Source: Diphasiastrum complanatum
Taxonomy: Eukaryota; Streptophyta; Lycopodiopsida; Lycopodiales; Lycopodiaceae
Direction: 5' to 3'
NCBI GenBank assembly: GCA_029204225.1
Contig: CM055101.1
Location: forward strand, 32,245,683 to 32,309,682
Length of the DNA: 64,000 bases
Made by a program: the position numbers and the translations under genes. The notes under the pieces were generated by a model. That model ran no database searches and had not been told where the DNA came from. It was given only the letters and a program-made list of their open reading frames with translations. This document shows positions 1 to 9,468 of this stretch, in pieces; position 1 is the first letter of the stretch, and each line of letters starts with the position of its first letter.

Positions 1-236
1 CAACGGCACATGGAGGGATCATCAACAACTGCACATGGGGAAACAGACTGTGGTATTAAATAGGCACTCACAAGGCCATTGTGAGAGGCATTTTCAAAGG
101 CTATGAGAGAGCCAGTAAGAGGCTGTGAGAGAGAGGCTGTGAGAGGCATTGTGAGAGGTTGTGAGAGAGCCTGTAAGAGCCGGTGAGAGGCTATGAGAGG
201 CTGTGAGAGCTAGTTTGAGAAACAAGGTGTCATGAG
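1..236 (+). repeat. Purine-rich GTGAGAGGC-type repeat, possible LTR/leader relic
   Basis: A degenerate 10-20 bp motif (GTGAGAGGCTGTGAGAGG and variants such as CTATGAGAGG) recurs about ten times between 60 and 215. A TATA-like TATTAAATAGG stands just before it at 52-62. The arrangement (TATA, short transcribed repeat, then an ORF starting at 237) is what an LTR/leader of a retroelement would show, but no LTR border, primer-binding site or second copy is visible, so this is inference. Confidence 0.4.
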
Positions 237-647
237 ATGGCGGAGCGCATACCACCGAAGCCCGAGGGCGAAGCTAGGAGGAAGCTCGAGGAAGATGTCC
301 GAAGGCACAACGAAAGGCATCGGAAGCAAGAGGCAAACATTGCAGAGATGCTGCGACAGACTCGGCAGAGAAATCCGAAACCGGAGCCACCCGCCCCCGC
401 TGTGGCCCCTGCCCCCACCGTCGAGCTGGATTTGGATGAGCAGATTGGAATGAACTTCACACGACGGCAGCTCATCATGGTCAGGGAAAGGGCAGCACGT
501 CGTCGGGCTAACCAGGAGGCAGATCGGGCTAACCGGGAGGCAAAGCGAGAGCGCAACGTTGTGGATACTCCTGTGGAAGTAGTTCCACCGCGTCTCCCAA
601 ATGAACTTCAACTCGATCATCTTGCATGTGAGAGGCATGTGGTTTAG
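237..647 (+). CDS. Unrecognised basic, charged ORF (136 aa), possibly the N-terminus of a gag
   Basis: I do not recognise a family. The product starts MAERIPPKPEGEARRKLEED, is rich in Arg/Lys/Glu/Gln with heptad-like spacing (residues about 10-50 and 75-105) and has a proline-alanine linker near residues 45-60. It has no cysteine knuckle and no membrane segment. It follows a repeat with a TATA-like box and abuts the decayed end of a hAT transposase on the other strand. A charged coiled coil close behind a leader is typical of the start of a retrotransposon gag, so a gag fragment is my best guess. A hAT-associated second ORF or a chance frame are alternatives. The opposite-strand frames are low-complexity Ser/Arg shadows. 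Confidence 0.35.
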   Translation: MAERIPPKPEGEARRKLEEDVRRHNERHRKQEANIAEMLRQTRQRNPKPEPPAPAVAPAPTVELDLDEQIGMNFTRRQLIMVRERAARRRANQEADRANREAKRERNVVDTPVEVVPPRLPNELQLDHLACERHVV

Positions 648-734
648 GGCATTACGGAAAAACGTAACATCGACAAAAAAACAAACTAGCAACTACTGAA
701 AAGATAAAGACCAATTACATTACTATACTGCTTA

Positions 735-2820
735 CCTCTCTAGCTGCAAGATGGGCAACTGCAGGAACTGTCCAATCCAATCCATGAGCTCATACACCAG
801 TCCAAGTGTGGACCCCTCGCTGTCAGCCATGCAGAGCACAATGTAGAGTGGTCAAAGGAGTCCTGACAATGTCTGCGCATCCCTCCAGAACTGATCTCCC
901 CTCACCGTGGACGAAAAGTGCTCCCCATCCTCTGTGCGCTGAAACATACTGGCACGCCAAAGATCGTTGGCAACCATCTGTAGAAGTTGTGCCCTGCACC
1001 TGATCAGACGGTCGATGACCACCAAGTCGAATGCAAAGCGTGTGGGGGTTGTGGCTTCCATAGGTCCAAATGGCTGAACACCCGGAACATGGCAAGAATG
1101 CGCCTCTTCCTGGTCATGCGCCTCTTCCTAGTGACAAAGGCCTCACAGACGATGGCTCTAACCCAGCGAAGTGCACCTATGTCCCCCATGAGAAAGTCTA
1201 TGTCGTGCGCTGCACAGGGGGTATGGACGATATCCAAGCTGGATGGCAGCGCTAATCGGTAAGCCACTGGGTTGATCTTCTTGGTGACATAATATGGTCC
1301 CGCATAAGGTCGAGCGAACTTATGAGAAAAACCTTTTGGTAACGCAATGTTCTTTGTGTTCAGACATACTTGATCACCTTCCTCAAATTCCAGTTCTCGT
1401 CGATGTGGGTTTACGTCAGCTGCCATACTCCTTTGTGGGAACTCGGCCTCTAGCAGGACAACCATCTGAACGCAGTTGGTGGCATTGTCCGTCACCACCG
1501 TAACGACATGTTGGGGGCCTATGGACAGGATGGAAGACATGATGACATCGTACATAAACTCTATAGATATGACTCTCCCCCCCCTGCTGCAATCCACGGC
1601 CCTCAAAAACTGTGTGCCCATGCAGCTGGAGACCAAGATGTTGAGGATCGCCTCCTCCTGACATCAGTCCAGCCATCGGACATGATGCTGCAACCGTATG
1701 TGGCCCAGTGGCGGCGTAGAGGCTCCATCTCTCTAGACAAGGACTCGACCCTATCTCTCAGCATGTATGTGCGGACAACCTCTGAACTAGGGACTCTCCG
1801 GCTAGGGCTGACAGACTATGCAAGGCGGAAGGCCCTTCTGAAGGGCTAAGAGTCAAAGATGGCAAATGGAAGGTTCAGCTCATAAATCAGACTGGCCACG
1901 GCCTGTGTGGCCTCTCTGTCCATGTGCGGCTGATGCGCGCCGCGAATGCTCTGCTGCCTAAGAACTCTCCCTGCTGGGCGACAGGTAGCAGACCTCCAGC
2001 ATGGTGCACCAACCGTGACGGGAATGGATGATGACGTGACAGGCTAGGCACTAGTGGATGCATCGGCTGTAGACGTGGAATGGGGAGAGTGGGATGCACT
2101 GGCAGGGATGGGTGCAGCAGCATAAGTGGGGTGCACTAGTGGAGGGGCAACATCTGGCATGGGATACGAAAACTGCTGGCTAGGGAGGTCATCCGGATGG
2201 GAAGGGAGGGAGGAAGGGATCTCCTCAACATCCTCGAAGGCCTCGTCACTAGCATCCTGGGCCTGCTTGGGTGGCAGAGAGTCCATGAGAAAGTCGTAAA
2301 CTGGGGGAGTGCCAGCAACAGGACGTGGTGGTGGAATGGCAGTGGCAACTGGCGGACGCGAGGGGACGGGTTCCACCAGAATGGGTGCAGATGGGGGTGC
2401 GTGTGGCGGAACTGTCTGAGGGGGATGAGGGGCAGTGGGACTGGACGAGGATGCACTCCCTCTCCTCGTGCGTGCCAGCCAAGCAGGCAGCAACTCGGGG
2501 TCAGCCACGTAAGGAGCGGTGCAAAACCAGAGAACACCCTCCGAATTGTTCTCCCCCGCCACAAGACGTGGCCCGTAGGTGTCCAGAAGTCGCTGCCTGA
2601 CGGGGACGGACATGCTGGCACAAGGGGCAGCATTCAGTGTGCCACCATTTTTGGCGTGTGCACCGAGCAGGTGGCCTTTAAGGCGAGTGAGGGTGGCAAC
2701 GAACTCGACCAGGCAATATCGGCAGCGCACGATCCTTGCATCGCACTTGTTGGACTTGTCTGCAACCTGCCTGACAACGTCCACCTCGGCCCACAGATCG
2801 GCAAGGTTGGACTGCACCAT
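735..2820 (-). pseudogene. hAT-superfamily transposase, decayed (BED finger plus DUF659)
   Basis: Read on the minus strand from ATG at 2820 (MVQSNLADLWAEVD). A BED-type zinc finger follows at about residues 30-75 (CRYC, then RLKGHLLGAH and a PC). Next comes a Pro/Ser-rich linker, then frameshifted pieces of the hAT catalytic region: SDGWTD near 1665-1685, GTQFLRAVDCS and VVTDNATNCV near 1470-1620, TPCAAHDIDFLM near 1180-1225, VIDRLIRCRAQL near 1000-1035, and LVYELM near 775-795. Family knowledge: hAT transposases cut and paste elements with 8-bp target duplications. At least three frame changes and a stop near 852 make it non-functional, and the C-terminal dimerisation domain is missing, replaced by unrelated DNA left of about 735. 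The gene lies inside the putative last visible intron of OLA1 or beyond its end. Confidence 0.82.
1232..1435 (-). mobile_element. Ty3/gypsy integrase C-terminal fragment inside the hAT transposase
   Basis: The open frame 1636-1004 (minus) passes from hAT sequence (LLEAEFP) into about 66 residues typical of the tail of a gypsy integrase: HRRELEFEEGDQVCLNTKN, then FARPYAGPYYVTKKINPVAY and RLALPSS. It then returns in frame to hAT sequence (TPCAAHDIDF). In ordinary hAT transposases the FP and the TPCAAH are only a few residues apart, so this reads as an insertion of about 200 bp. Both flanking parts and the insert share one frame. Confidence 0.72.
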
Positions 2821-3180
2821 TTCTATAGAAGGAACTGAGGAAAAAAGGCAGAGATGATCGTGAATGCGATAGGAGGCGGAAGGCTGGAAAAACCACAGCA
2901 ATGGTGGAAACAGCAGTAGCAGAGGCAGAAGCGATCTGTCGTACACAAAGACAGTGTGATGGCAAGGAGGGTGCGGACAGCAGGGAGGGCGCGGACAGTA
3001 GGAAGAGGGCGCGATGGGCAGGGAGAGAGATGAAGTGAGGGGGGGGGGGGGGGGGATGAGGGTTTAAAATATATATATATCAAATATTAAATATATTAAT
3101 AAGGTACCGCAGACCATCATGGATCCGCGGTACCAGTATGGATCCGCGGTACCGAGATCCGCGGATCCTGGTACCACTAG
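2821..3180 (-). mobile_element. hAT 5' leader and terminal palindromic repeats
   Basis: Upstream of the transposase ATG lies a leader with a 17-base G run (3039-3055) and an AT tract (3067-3104). From 3101 to 3178 there is a cluster of short palindromes built from GGTACC and GGATCCGCGG (for example GGATCCGCGGTACC twice). Such foldback-rich subterminal sequence matches the architecture of the MITE at 25921-26470. I infer this is the terminal region of the hAT element; the exact end and target duplication are not determined. Confidence 0.5.
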
Positions 3181-3389
3181 ATCTCTTCTACATCGGGCAT
3201 GATTGGGGCTGAGATTTCGACTACTTCAAGCTGAAGTTCTTTTTTGGCGGCATTAAGCCTGGACAGCAAGCTACATCTTTTCTTTTTCGGCTACATGGAG
3301 TTTTGGGCAGCATGCAACACTTTGCATTTTTGTTGCAATTTTTCATACTTCATATCATGTTATGTTTTTACATTATCATTTAAGGAGGG
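3181..3389 (+). mobile_element. 3' internal end of an LTR retroelement with polypurine tract
   Basis: No coding sequence is recognisable. The stretch ends in a polypurine tract (AAGGAGGG, 3382-3389) immediately before an LTR start, so I read it as the last internal bases of a plus-strand copia-like element truncated on the left by the hAT element. Confidence 0.45.
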
Positions 3390-3815
3390 TGTTAGAAATA
3401 ATAAATGATAATGTTAGTTTCCCATTGAGACTTGTGTAACCATGGAGTAGGTTTATTATTTTGACCATGTTAAGATAGTTTTAGTTAAGTTGGACCCAAT
3501 TTTGGTCTAGTGGTAACTCGTGGGTCGAAGTAAAGTCTAATTATGTTAAGGGACCCTATCTTGACTTTTGGGAGTGCCCTATAATTAGTAGTGGGTTTGG
3601 AAGGTTCTAGAACTTAGAGTTTGGAAGAGTCTAGTCCCTTAAAAGGCCTATTTATATGTACTCATTGTTCATTTGTAATTCATTCCCTTTCAAGCATTGC
3701 TACTACTTTCTCTCTCCTTGAGGGCGCCTAACCCTCTTCTTCTTCTTCTTCCCCCTCTTCTTCTTGTATATGGAAATTGAATGTTAGAAGGATCTTGGCA
3801 CTTTGATTTCCTACA
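3390..3815 (+). mobile_element. LTR (copia-like), 3' copy, 426 bp
   Basis: It begins TGTTAGAAAT directly after a polypurine tract and ends TTTCCTACA, giving TG...CA termini. Inside are a pyrimidine-rich U5-like stretch (TTCTTCTTCTTC near 3740) and a weak TATA region. It abuts LINE reverse-transcriptase sequence on its right, so it lies inside or at the 5' break of the LINE relic. No second LTR copy is visible. Confidence 0.6.
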
Positions 3816-3882
3816 GTTCCCTCTCACCTACACTATTTGGCCTATATTTTGATGAGCTTGAGAGAGTCATTAAGTAGAGTGG

Positions 3883-4356
3883 TGTTATGTACCATAATGG
3901 TACGCCCTTCAGTGACGGCCTCGCAAGGGGCATATGATGCAGGTCTGGCGTTATCGACATATTTGGGTGCCAGACGTCACCATCCTAGGTGGTCATGTGT
4001 CGCCGGCAAGACCGTGCTTGATGGGACCCATTGTGCTATGCCTATATAGTAGTGGTGGGGATTCCCTCTTTCCATTCACTCAGTCTACCCGGGAGTTGGT
4101 GGATGGAGAGCAGGTGCATGAGCCAAGATGTATCTCCAGGCCAGGAGATGTATGTTAGGGAGAGCCGAGTGCGATGGCTGGTGGTATGGGACGCCAGTTA
4201 TCGTAGGAGGCTTGACTGGTCATGATGATGTCGATAGCTCCAGTGCATGGGGGTGGGTCAGTTGTGACCCTATGGATGGGCGGTTACGGTGCGTCGTCAC
4301 TGGTATGGGGTGTGCGAAACCTTCAAGGCAGTCGAAGATCTTAGGGAGTTGTAACA
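3883..4356 (+). mobile_element. 5' LTR of gypsy element 1
   Basis: It starts TGTTATGTACC and ends GAGTTGTAACA. A TATA-like CTATATAG lies near 4044. It matches the LTR at 7048-7515 almost base for base; differences are mostly small indels and transitions such as CATATGATGCAGG against CATGACACAGG. Confidence 0.92.
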
Positions 4357-4358
4357 GT

Positions 4359-4370
4359 TGGTATCAGAGC
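4359..4370 (+). other. Primer-binding site, tRNA-iMet type
   Basis: TGGTATCAGAGC, two bases after the LTR end. This is the standard complement of the 3' end of initiator tRNA-Met used by most plant LTR elements. Confidence 0.9.
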
Positions 4371-4800
4371 AGTGATTGCCTTCTAGGTGCACATGTTCCC
4401 CTTTATTGCTTTTGTGGTTTAGTATTCTTTATTATGGAATGTGGTTGGTTGGGTTTTTTAGCCTTGGTTCAAAATTATTTTTGAAAAGGTTGAGTTTTTG
4501 TTGTTGAGATTAGAACTAGAATTTAGGAGAGTAGAGGAGATAAATCCAACAACTGTGACTGCATTTGTCTATTGATCTGGTTGCTTGTTGGCATTTTTTG
4601 CTTTTAATACCCTGCAATCCTGGATATCATAATTAGTGCATTTGCAATACTTACAGAACATTTTATTCTTCAATTGTGGATTTGATAATTGCTCTTGACT
4701 TTGTGTTGGCTTCTAATTTGATGAGAACTACTTAGAGATTTTATTCTTCAGTCGTTTTGAGCCTTTGCTGACATATAGAGCATGAGATGATGATAATCTA
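4371..4800 (+). other. Gypsy 1 untranslated leader / gag deletion
   Basis: No gag, no zinc knuckle and no protease motif is found between the primer-binding site and the first RT sequence. The DNA is AT-rich and non-coding, which shows that gag and protease have been lost or replaced. Confidence 0.6.
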
Positions 4801-4806
4801 GAATCT

Positions 4807-7023
4807 TTGACTGAGGGGAAAATCTTCAAGAGACTTAGGGAGGAATATAACGATATATTCCCTGAGCAGTTGCCTGAGGGTCTTCCCCCCTCACGGGGCG
4901 TAGACCATCACATAGATCTTCCCGACAACTCTCCTGTATCACTTTTTCCCTACAGGATGAGTCCTAAGGAAGAGGATAAAGTTGCTAGACAACTTAAGGA
5001 GTTATTACGTAAGGGCCATATTAGGCCCAGTAAGTCCCCTTGGGGAGCTCCTATTTTGTTAACCGGAAAAAAGACAGCGGTATTCGTTTTTGTGTAAAAA
5101 GCTTAGTAAAATGACTATTAAGAACCGTTATCCCTTACCTCGGATGGACGACTTAATGGACCGATTGAATGGTGCTAAGTATTTCACCATATTGGATCTT
5201 AGGTCGGGGTACCATCAAATTAGAATACATGAGGGGGATGTTTCCAAAACTGGTTTTCGAACTAGGTATGGCCATTACGAATTTTTAGTTTTACCCTTTG
5301 GTCTAACTAATGCCCCAGCAACCTTCCAACAGATGATGAACGATATTCTTCGTCCATATCTAGGGAAGTTTCTCGTGGTATTTTTAGATGGCATACTGAT
5401 TTACAGTAAGACTCTTGAGGAGCACGAGGCGCATTTGCGTACAGTCTTAGATAATCTAAGGCAGGCAAAGCTTTATGCTAAAGAGTCTAAATGTGAGTTT
5501 TTTCAAACAAGACTCAAGTATTTGGGACATATCGTTTCCGATCGAGGTCTTGAGATCGACTACGACAAGAGTTCGTGATTGGCCTATCCTGAAAACCATT
5601 AGGGAAGTAAAATCTTTTTTGGGCTTCACAGGTTTTTTCCATAAATTCATTAAAGACTATGCCTTAATTGCACTGCCTCTAACGAATCTTCTTAAGGAAG
5701 TGAAGAAAGCCAAAAGGAAAACTAAACAAGGTAATAAGAAGAAGGCCGGAAGGCGTTCGAAAATCAGTCCGCGTGTTGTCTGGACCGATGAACTTAATCA
5801 AAGCTTTGACGCTTTGAAGATGTTAGTGTCTACAGCCCCTATCTTACACATAGTGGACCCTAGCGGATCTTTCCTGGTGGAAACGGATGCTAGTGACTAT
5901 GCGGTGAGTGCAGTCCTTTACCAGGATGGTAAACCTGTGGCTTTCGAAAGCAAGAAGTTGGACCCAGCTCAAAGTAGATATTCTACTTATGAGAAGGAAC
6001 TTTTTGTTGTCATCCATGCGTTAAAGATCTGGAGACATTATTTGTACGAATCTAAATTCATGGTTATGACGGATCACCAGTCTCTTAAGTATATTTGTGA
6101 TGCCTCAGACCTTACGGGTCGTAAGGCCCGTTGGTCAGAACTCATTCAGGAGTTTGAATTCGACATTAAGTACCGTCGAGGTACGTCGAATTGTGTCGCT
6201 GATGCTTTGAGACCGATGAGTTTTTTGGTCGTATTTGGCTAGAAGTCCTGGCAAGAAGCTCTATTTTGAGAAATAATCTTGGAAAGCAGGATTCCAAGAA
6301 ATCTCGCGAAGAGAAGATACTTGTTGATTATTCCATTCGGAATGGTTTACTTTTCCGTAGAGGAAAAGTTTGTGTGCCAGATATCGCGGACATTAGGGCC
6401 CAAATCCTGCACGAGTGCCACGATAGCCCTAGCGCGGGACACCCTGGTATACAGAGGACACTTGACCTTGTTAAGAGAGAATTTTATTGGCCAAAAATGA
6501 AAGGTCATGTCGAGGCATATGTTCAAAAGTGTGAACAGTGCCAAGTTAATAAAGCAGAGAGACTCAAAGTAGCTGGTCTGTTACATCCGTTGGAAATTCC
6601 CAGCAAGAAGTGGGAAAGTATTTCCATGGATTTTGTGGTCGAACTTCCCAAGTCTGGGAAGGGTCACGATGCAATTTCGGTGGTAGTTGACAGGCTTACC
6701 AAGATGGCGGGTAGGGCTACGTATAGAATAGAACTCCCTATTGGAACTAAGGTTCATCCTGTTCCATCATCCATGTTAGTCGTTTAAAGGAACGACTTGG
6801 TGGAAAAGATGACCTGATTCCCACAGATGATCTAGTGTTATTGGAGGATTTGACTGCTTTTGTACCCCATGAACCGGAAAGGATCATGGATACTCGACGA
6901 CATCAGCTGAGAAATCGTTTGATTTCTGAACATCTGATTCATTGGAAAGGTAAGTCAGATGATGAGGACACATGGGAGAAGGAGGATGATTTAAGACTTA
7001 GATTCCCTGGATTTTTCCCATAG
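4807..7023 (+). pseudogene. Gypsy 1 pol: RT, RNase H, zinc-binding integrase, chromodomain (broken)
   Basis: Reverse transcriptase begins near 4807 (IFKRLREEYNDIFPEQLPEG), crosses a frameshift near 5090 and continues to 5578. It shows [28 protein letters not shown] and, at 5384-5400, [10 protein letters not shown] where the family has FLDD. A second frameshift near 5575 leads to RNase H (ETDASDYAVSAVLY at 5880-5920; HYLYESKFMVMTDHQSLKY at 6040-6095). The integrase zinc-binding domain is at 6380-6550 (HECHDSPSAGHPG, CEQCQ). The catalytic core is nearly all missing: the frame goes from VVVDRLTKMA straight to a C-terminal TYRIELP at about 6705. A chromodomain follows at 6865-7000 (EHLIHWKGKSDDEDTWE), which places it among the chromoviruses. 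It cannot encode an active polyprotein. Confidence 0.9.
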
Positions 7024-7033
7024 AAGGAAGTTT

Positions 7034-7047
7034 TTATGGGGGGGGAA
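7034..7047 (+). other. Polypurine tract of gypsy 1
   Basis: The G-rich run GGGGGGGGAA lies immediately before the 3' LTR start at 7048. This is the expected primer site for plus-strand DNA synthesis. Confidence 0.85.
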
Positions 7048-7515
7048 TGTTATGTACCGTAACGGTACGCCCTTCAGTGACGGCCTCGGAAGGGGCATGA
7101 CACAGGTCTGGCGTTATCGACATGTTTGGGTGCCACGCGTCACCATCCTAGGTGGTCACATGTCGCCGGCAGGACTGTGCTTGATGGGACCCACTGTGCT
7201 ATGCCTATATAGTGGTGGGGATTCCCTCTTTCCATTCACTCAGTCTACCCGGAAGTTGGTGGATGGAGGCACGTGCATGACCCAGGATGTATCTCCAAGC
7301 CAGGAGATGTATGCTAGGGAAAGCCGAGTGCGATGGCTGGTGGTATGGGACGCCAATTATCATAGGAGGCTTGACTGGGCATGATGATGTCGATAGCTCT
7401 AGTGCATGGGGGTGGGTCGGTTGTGACCCTATGGATGGGCGGTTACGATGCGTTGTCACTGGTATGGGGTGTGCGGAACCTTCAAGGCAGTCGAAGATCT
7501 TAGGGAGTTGTAACA
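7048..7515 (+). mobile_element. 3' LTR of gypsy element 1
   Basis: It starts TGTTATGTACCG and ends TTGTAACA, followed by the target duplication AGTGG. About 468 bp, collinear with the 5' LTR. Confidence 0.92.
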
Positions 7516-8089
7516 AGTGGTGGTACAGGTTGCAGGCTTTACATCATATGCATATAAGAGACAATTGGACAATCTCCATGATTTCTGCACCAGATGGGGC
7601 TTGTGAGTTAATATAAGACCAAAGTTATGGTCTTCAACACATCCAGGGCCTTCTGCAGAGACAAGGGCTTACTCTAGATGGACAGCAATTGGAGATTGTG
7701 TCATCCTACACCTATCTTCGGGTTCTTTTCATTGGTCCTATATTTGGTATGAGACATGCAGCTACAGCCAGACTTGGGAAGGGACATGTGTCCTTGGTCC
7801 AACTTGAGCAAGTTTGCTTTCAGAGACTTACTCGGGACGCCATGAGTAAGTGTCGGTTATTTGATACTTTTGTCTCCCCCCCAGCATTGTATGTTGCAGA
7901 GGCATGGTGCCCAAGGCTCACCTCAACTGATTGGGCCAATATCTCACGCCTAGAGGTCCTTATGCTATCACGGATGATATGGGCTAAACCTTTTGTCCCA
8001 GACCAGATTATCCTAACAGAGTTTGCAGTTCCACCTTTACAGCTCGATGTCATCTTCCGTCTCATCACATATATATAGCTTTTCAGGCT

Positions 8090-8450
8090 GCTTCTCTATA
8101 TAATTTTGGGTTCCAAATGCCATGTGGCAAGCCTTTGGGCCCCCACATGGAACTGGACAAATGGGGCCTATCTTGGGCCCCACTTGTCCTTTTTGCATGG
8201 AAGGAGGGGTGGAGCTTAGAGGAGGGGGTAAAGGGTGTATGTTCTCATTCCTTCACCCCATTTTTCCAAGTTGCTTGTTAGTGCTTCGTAAGCTCAAGTT
8301 AGTCCATTTTCTCGGTTTTTTAAGTTTCACTTGTCAGTTTTTAACGATTTGGACACTGTTGCTCTCCGTTTTTCCTCCAATTTTTGCTACCCCTCACTTT
8401 TTCCATGGACTCTCCTATGGAGATAACCCAAGCTCCAAGCCCAGCATCAG
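8090..8450 (+). other. Leader of gypsy element 2
   Basis: Non-coding DNA between the LINE relic and the first gag sequence. A short frame starts at 8405 (MDSPMEITQAPSP) and stops after 20 codons. It probably is the true gag start, thrown out of frame by an indel near 8450. No 5' LTR or primer-binding site is visible, so the left end of this element is lost. Confidence 0.45.
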
Positions 8451-9468
8451 ATGGCACATGCGATTAATCTGTTACAACAACAGATTGTCGACATGCAGTC
8501 TAAGCATGAACGGGCGGAGGCTAAGATGAAGGCTATGTCCCAATCTCAGCAAGCACTCCTAAACCTGATGTTTACCCCAGAATTATTTTTTAGGAAGAGA
8601 AAGGACAAACACCAGGACGTGGTCTTGGCATGGCTTGATCGATGGACTTCGCATTTTTCTATGCACGATCTGCCAGACAACTCAAGGATCGCCACGGCCA
8701 TCATGTTTTTACGCAGGAAAGCGTATTCGTGGTGGCTGGATCTTAACGAGCAAGCCCCTATTCCTACTAGCTAGGAGGATTTCCGGGTAGCTGTTAAGAC
8801 CGCCTTATGCCGGTCTTGGACGATTTTGAGTACTATCGTCGATTTGCAACTTTGCAAATGGGAACGAAGCCCTTGGATGTGTACTTGCGAGACTTGCAAG
8901 AGGCAACGTCGCGGTTAGTTAACCGGATTGACAGAGTCCTGCCCAAGCTTCATTTTATTTTGGGCTTGACCAAAGAATACCAGCTAGAGATCCGTAGCAA
9001 CCAGCCATAGTCCCTTGAGGATGCGGTGAGCTTCGCCAGGATTTTTGACGATACGCATGCAGCAACCTGCAGAGAACAACAAAGCCAAAAGCCTGAATCC
9101 AAGGACAAACCCTCTTCGGGCCCTTCCTTTAAAAAGGGCCAAGAGAAAGTTGTCGAGCTTTCCCATCGGGAAAGAAGAAGAAATGTCGTCGGTTGGAAAG
9201 AGCGAACTTCGACAAGGCCAAGAGCGACGAGTTATGTTTCTCTTGCATGGAGAAGGGGCACCTCTCGAAGGATTGCCCGAAGAAAAGGAAGAAGGATGAC
9301 CACTCCTTCAAGGCACCAAGTCATTCTTCAATTTCTTGCATTGATGTGTCCTTTAAGGATGAAACTGTTTGTAGTAATTGTTGTTTTAATACCACGATTT
9401 TTGGACCTCACGACCTCATTCGTATGAATGGGCTCGTAGACAGCCAACCCGTGATTTTTTGTATCTGA
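8451..9468 (+). pseudogene. Gypsy 2 gag with CCHC zinc knuckle (broken)
   Basis: A coiled-coil start (residues from 8451, LLQQQIVDMQSKHERAEAKM) leads into the retrotransposon gag domain: VVLAWLDRWTSHFSMHDLPD and YSWWLDLNEQ near 8615-8760, then after a stop and frameshift YYRRFATLQMGTKPLDVYL (8825-8885) and LPKLHFILGLTKEYQLEIRS. A zinc knuckle CFSCMEKGHLSKDC (C-x2-C-x4-H-x4-C) lies at 9235-9280. The frame breaks at least four times. The order and motifs fit a chromovirus gag that would package element RNA. It probably belongs to the same family as gypsy 1, which has lost this part. Confidence 0.85.

Larger units (their letters stand above)
3883..7515 (+). mobile_element. Ty3/gypsy chromodomain retrotransposon, structurally bounded, gag-less
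   Basis: Two LTRs (3883-4356 and 7048-7515, about 470 bp, closely similar) enclose 2.7 kb of internal DNA. A perfect 5-bp target duplication AGTGG occupies 3878-3882 and 7516-7520. An initiator-tRNA-Met primer-binding site lies at 4359-4370 and a polypurine run just before 7048. Internally only pol is visible; gag and most of protease are missing, and the integrase core is deleted. It is a defective copy that must have relied on another element's proteins to move, or that decayed afterwards. Confidence 0.92.
3816..8078 (+). pseudogene. LINE (non-LTR) reverse-transcriptase fragment, split by a gypsy insertion
   Basis: Two pieces of one LINE reverse transcriptase: 3816-3882 (SPTLFGLYFDELERVIK) and 7521-8078. 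The second holds the block that follows the catalytic region in plant LINEs (TKVMVFNTSR near 7620-7650, then LEIVSSYTYL near 7690-7720) and a tail resembling the region between RT and endonuclease/RNase H. Between them sits a complete gypsy element flanked by AGTGG. When the element and one AGTGG are disregarded, the two pieces are contiguous in one frame. Stops in both pieces show long decay. The catalytic YADD is not present; it should lie near the split and is degenerate. Transcription direction is opposite to OLA1. Confidence 0.7.

Noticed and set aside
210-692. 160-codon minus-strand frame with Cys/Leu-rich product
   Set aside because: No motif, no family, and it shadows the plus-strand ORF at 237-647. 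The composition follows from the purine-rich opposite strand.
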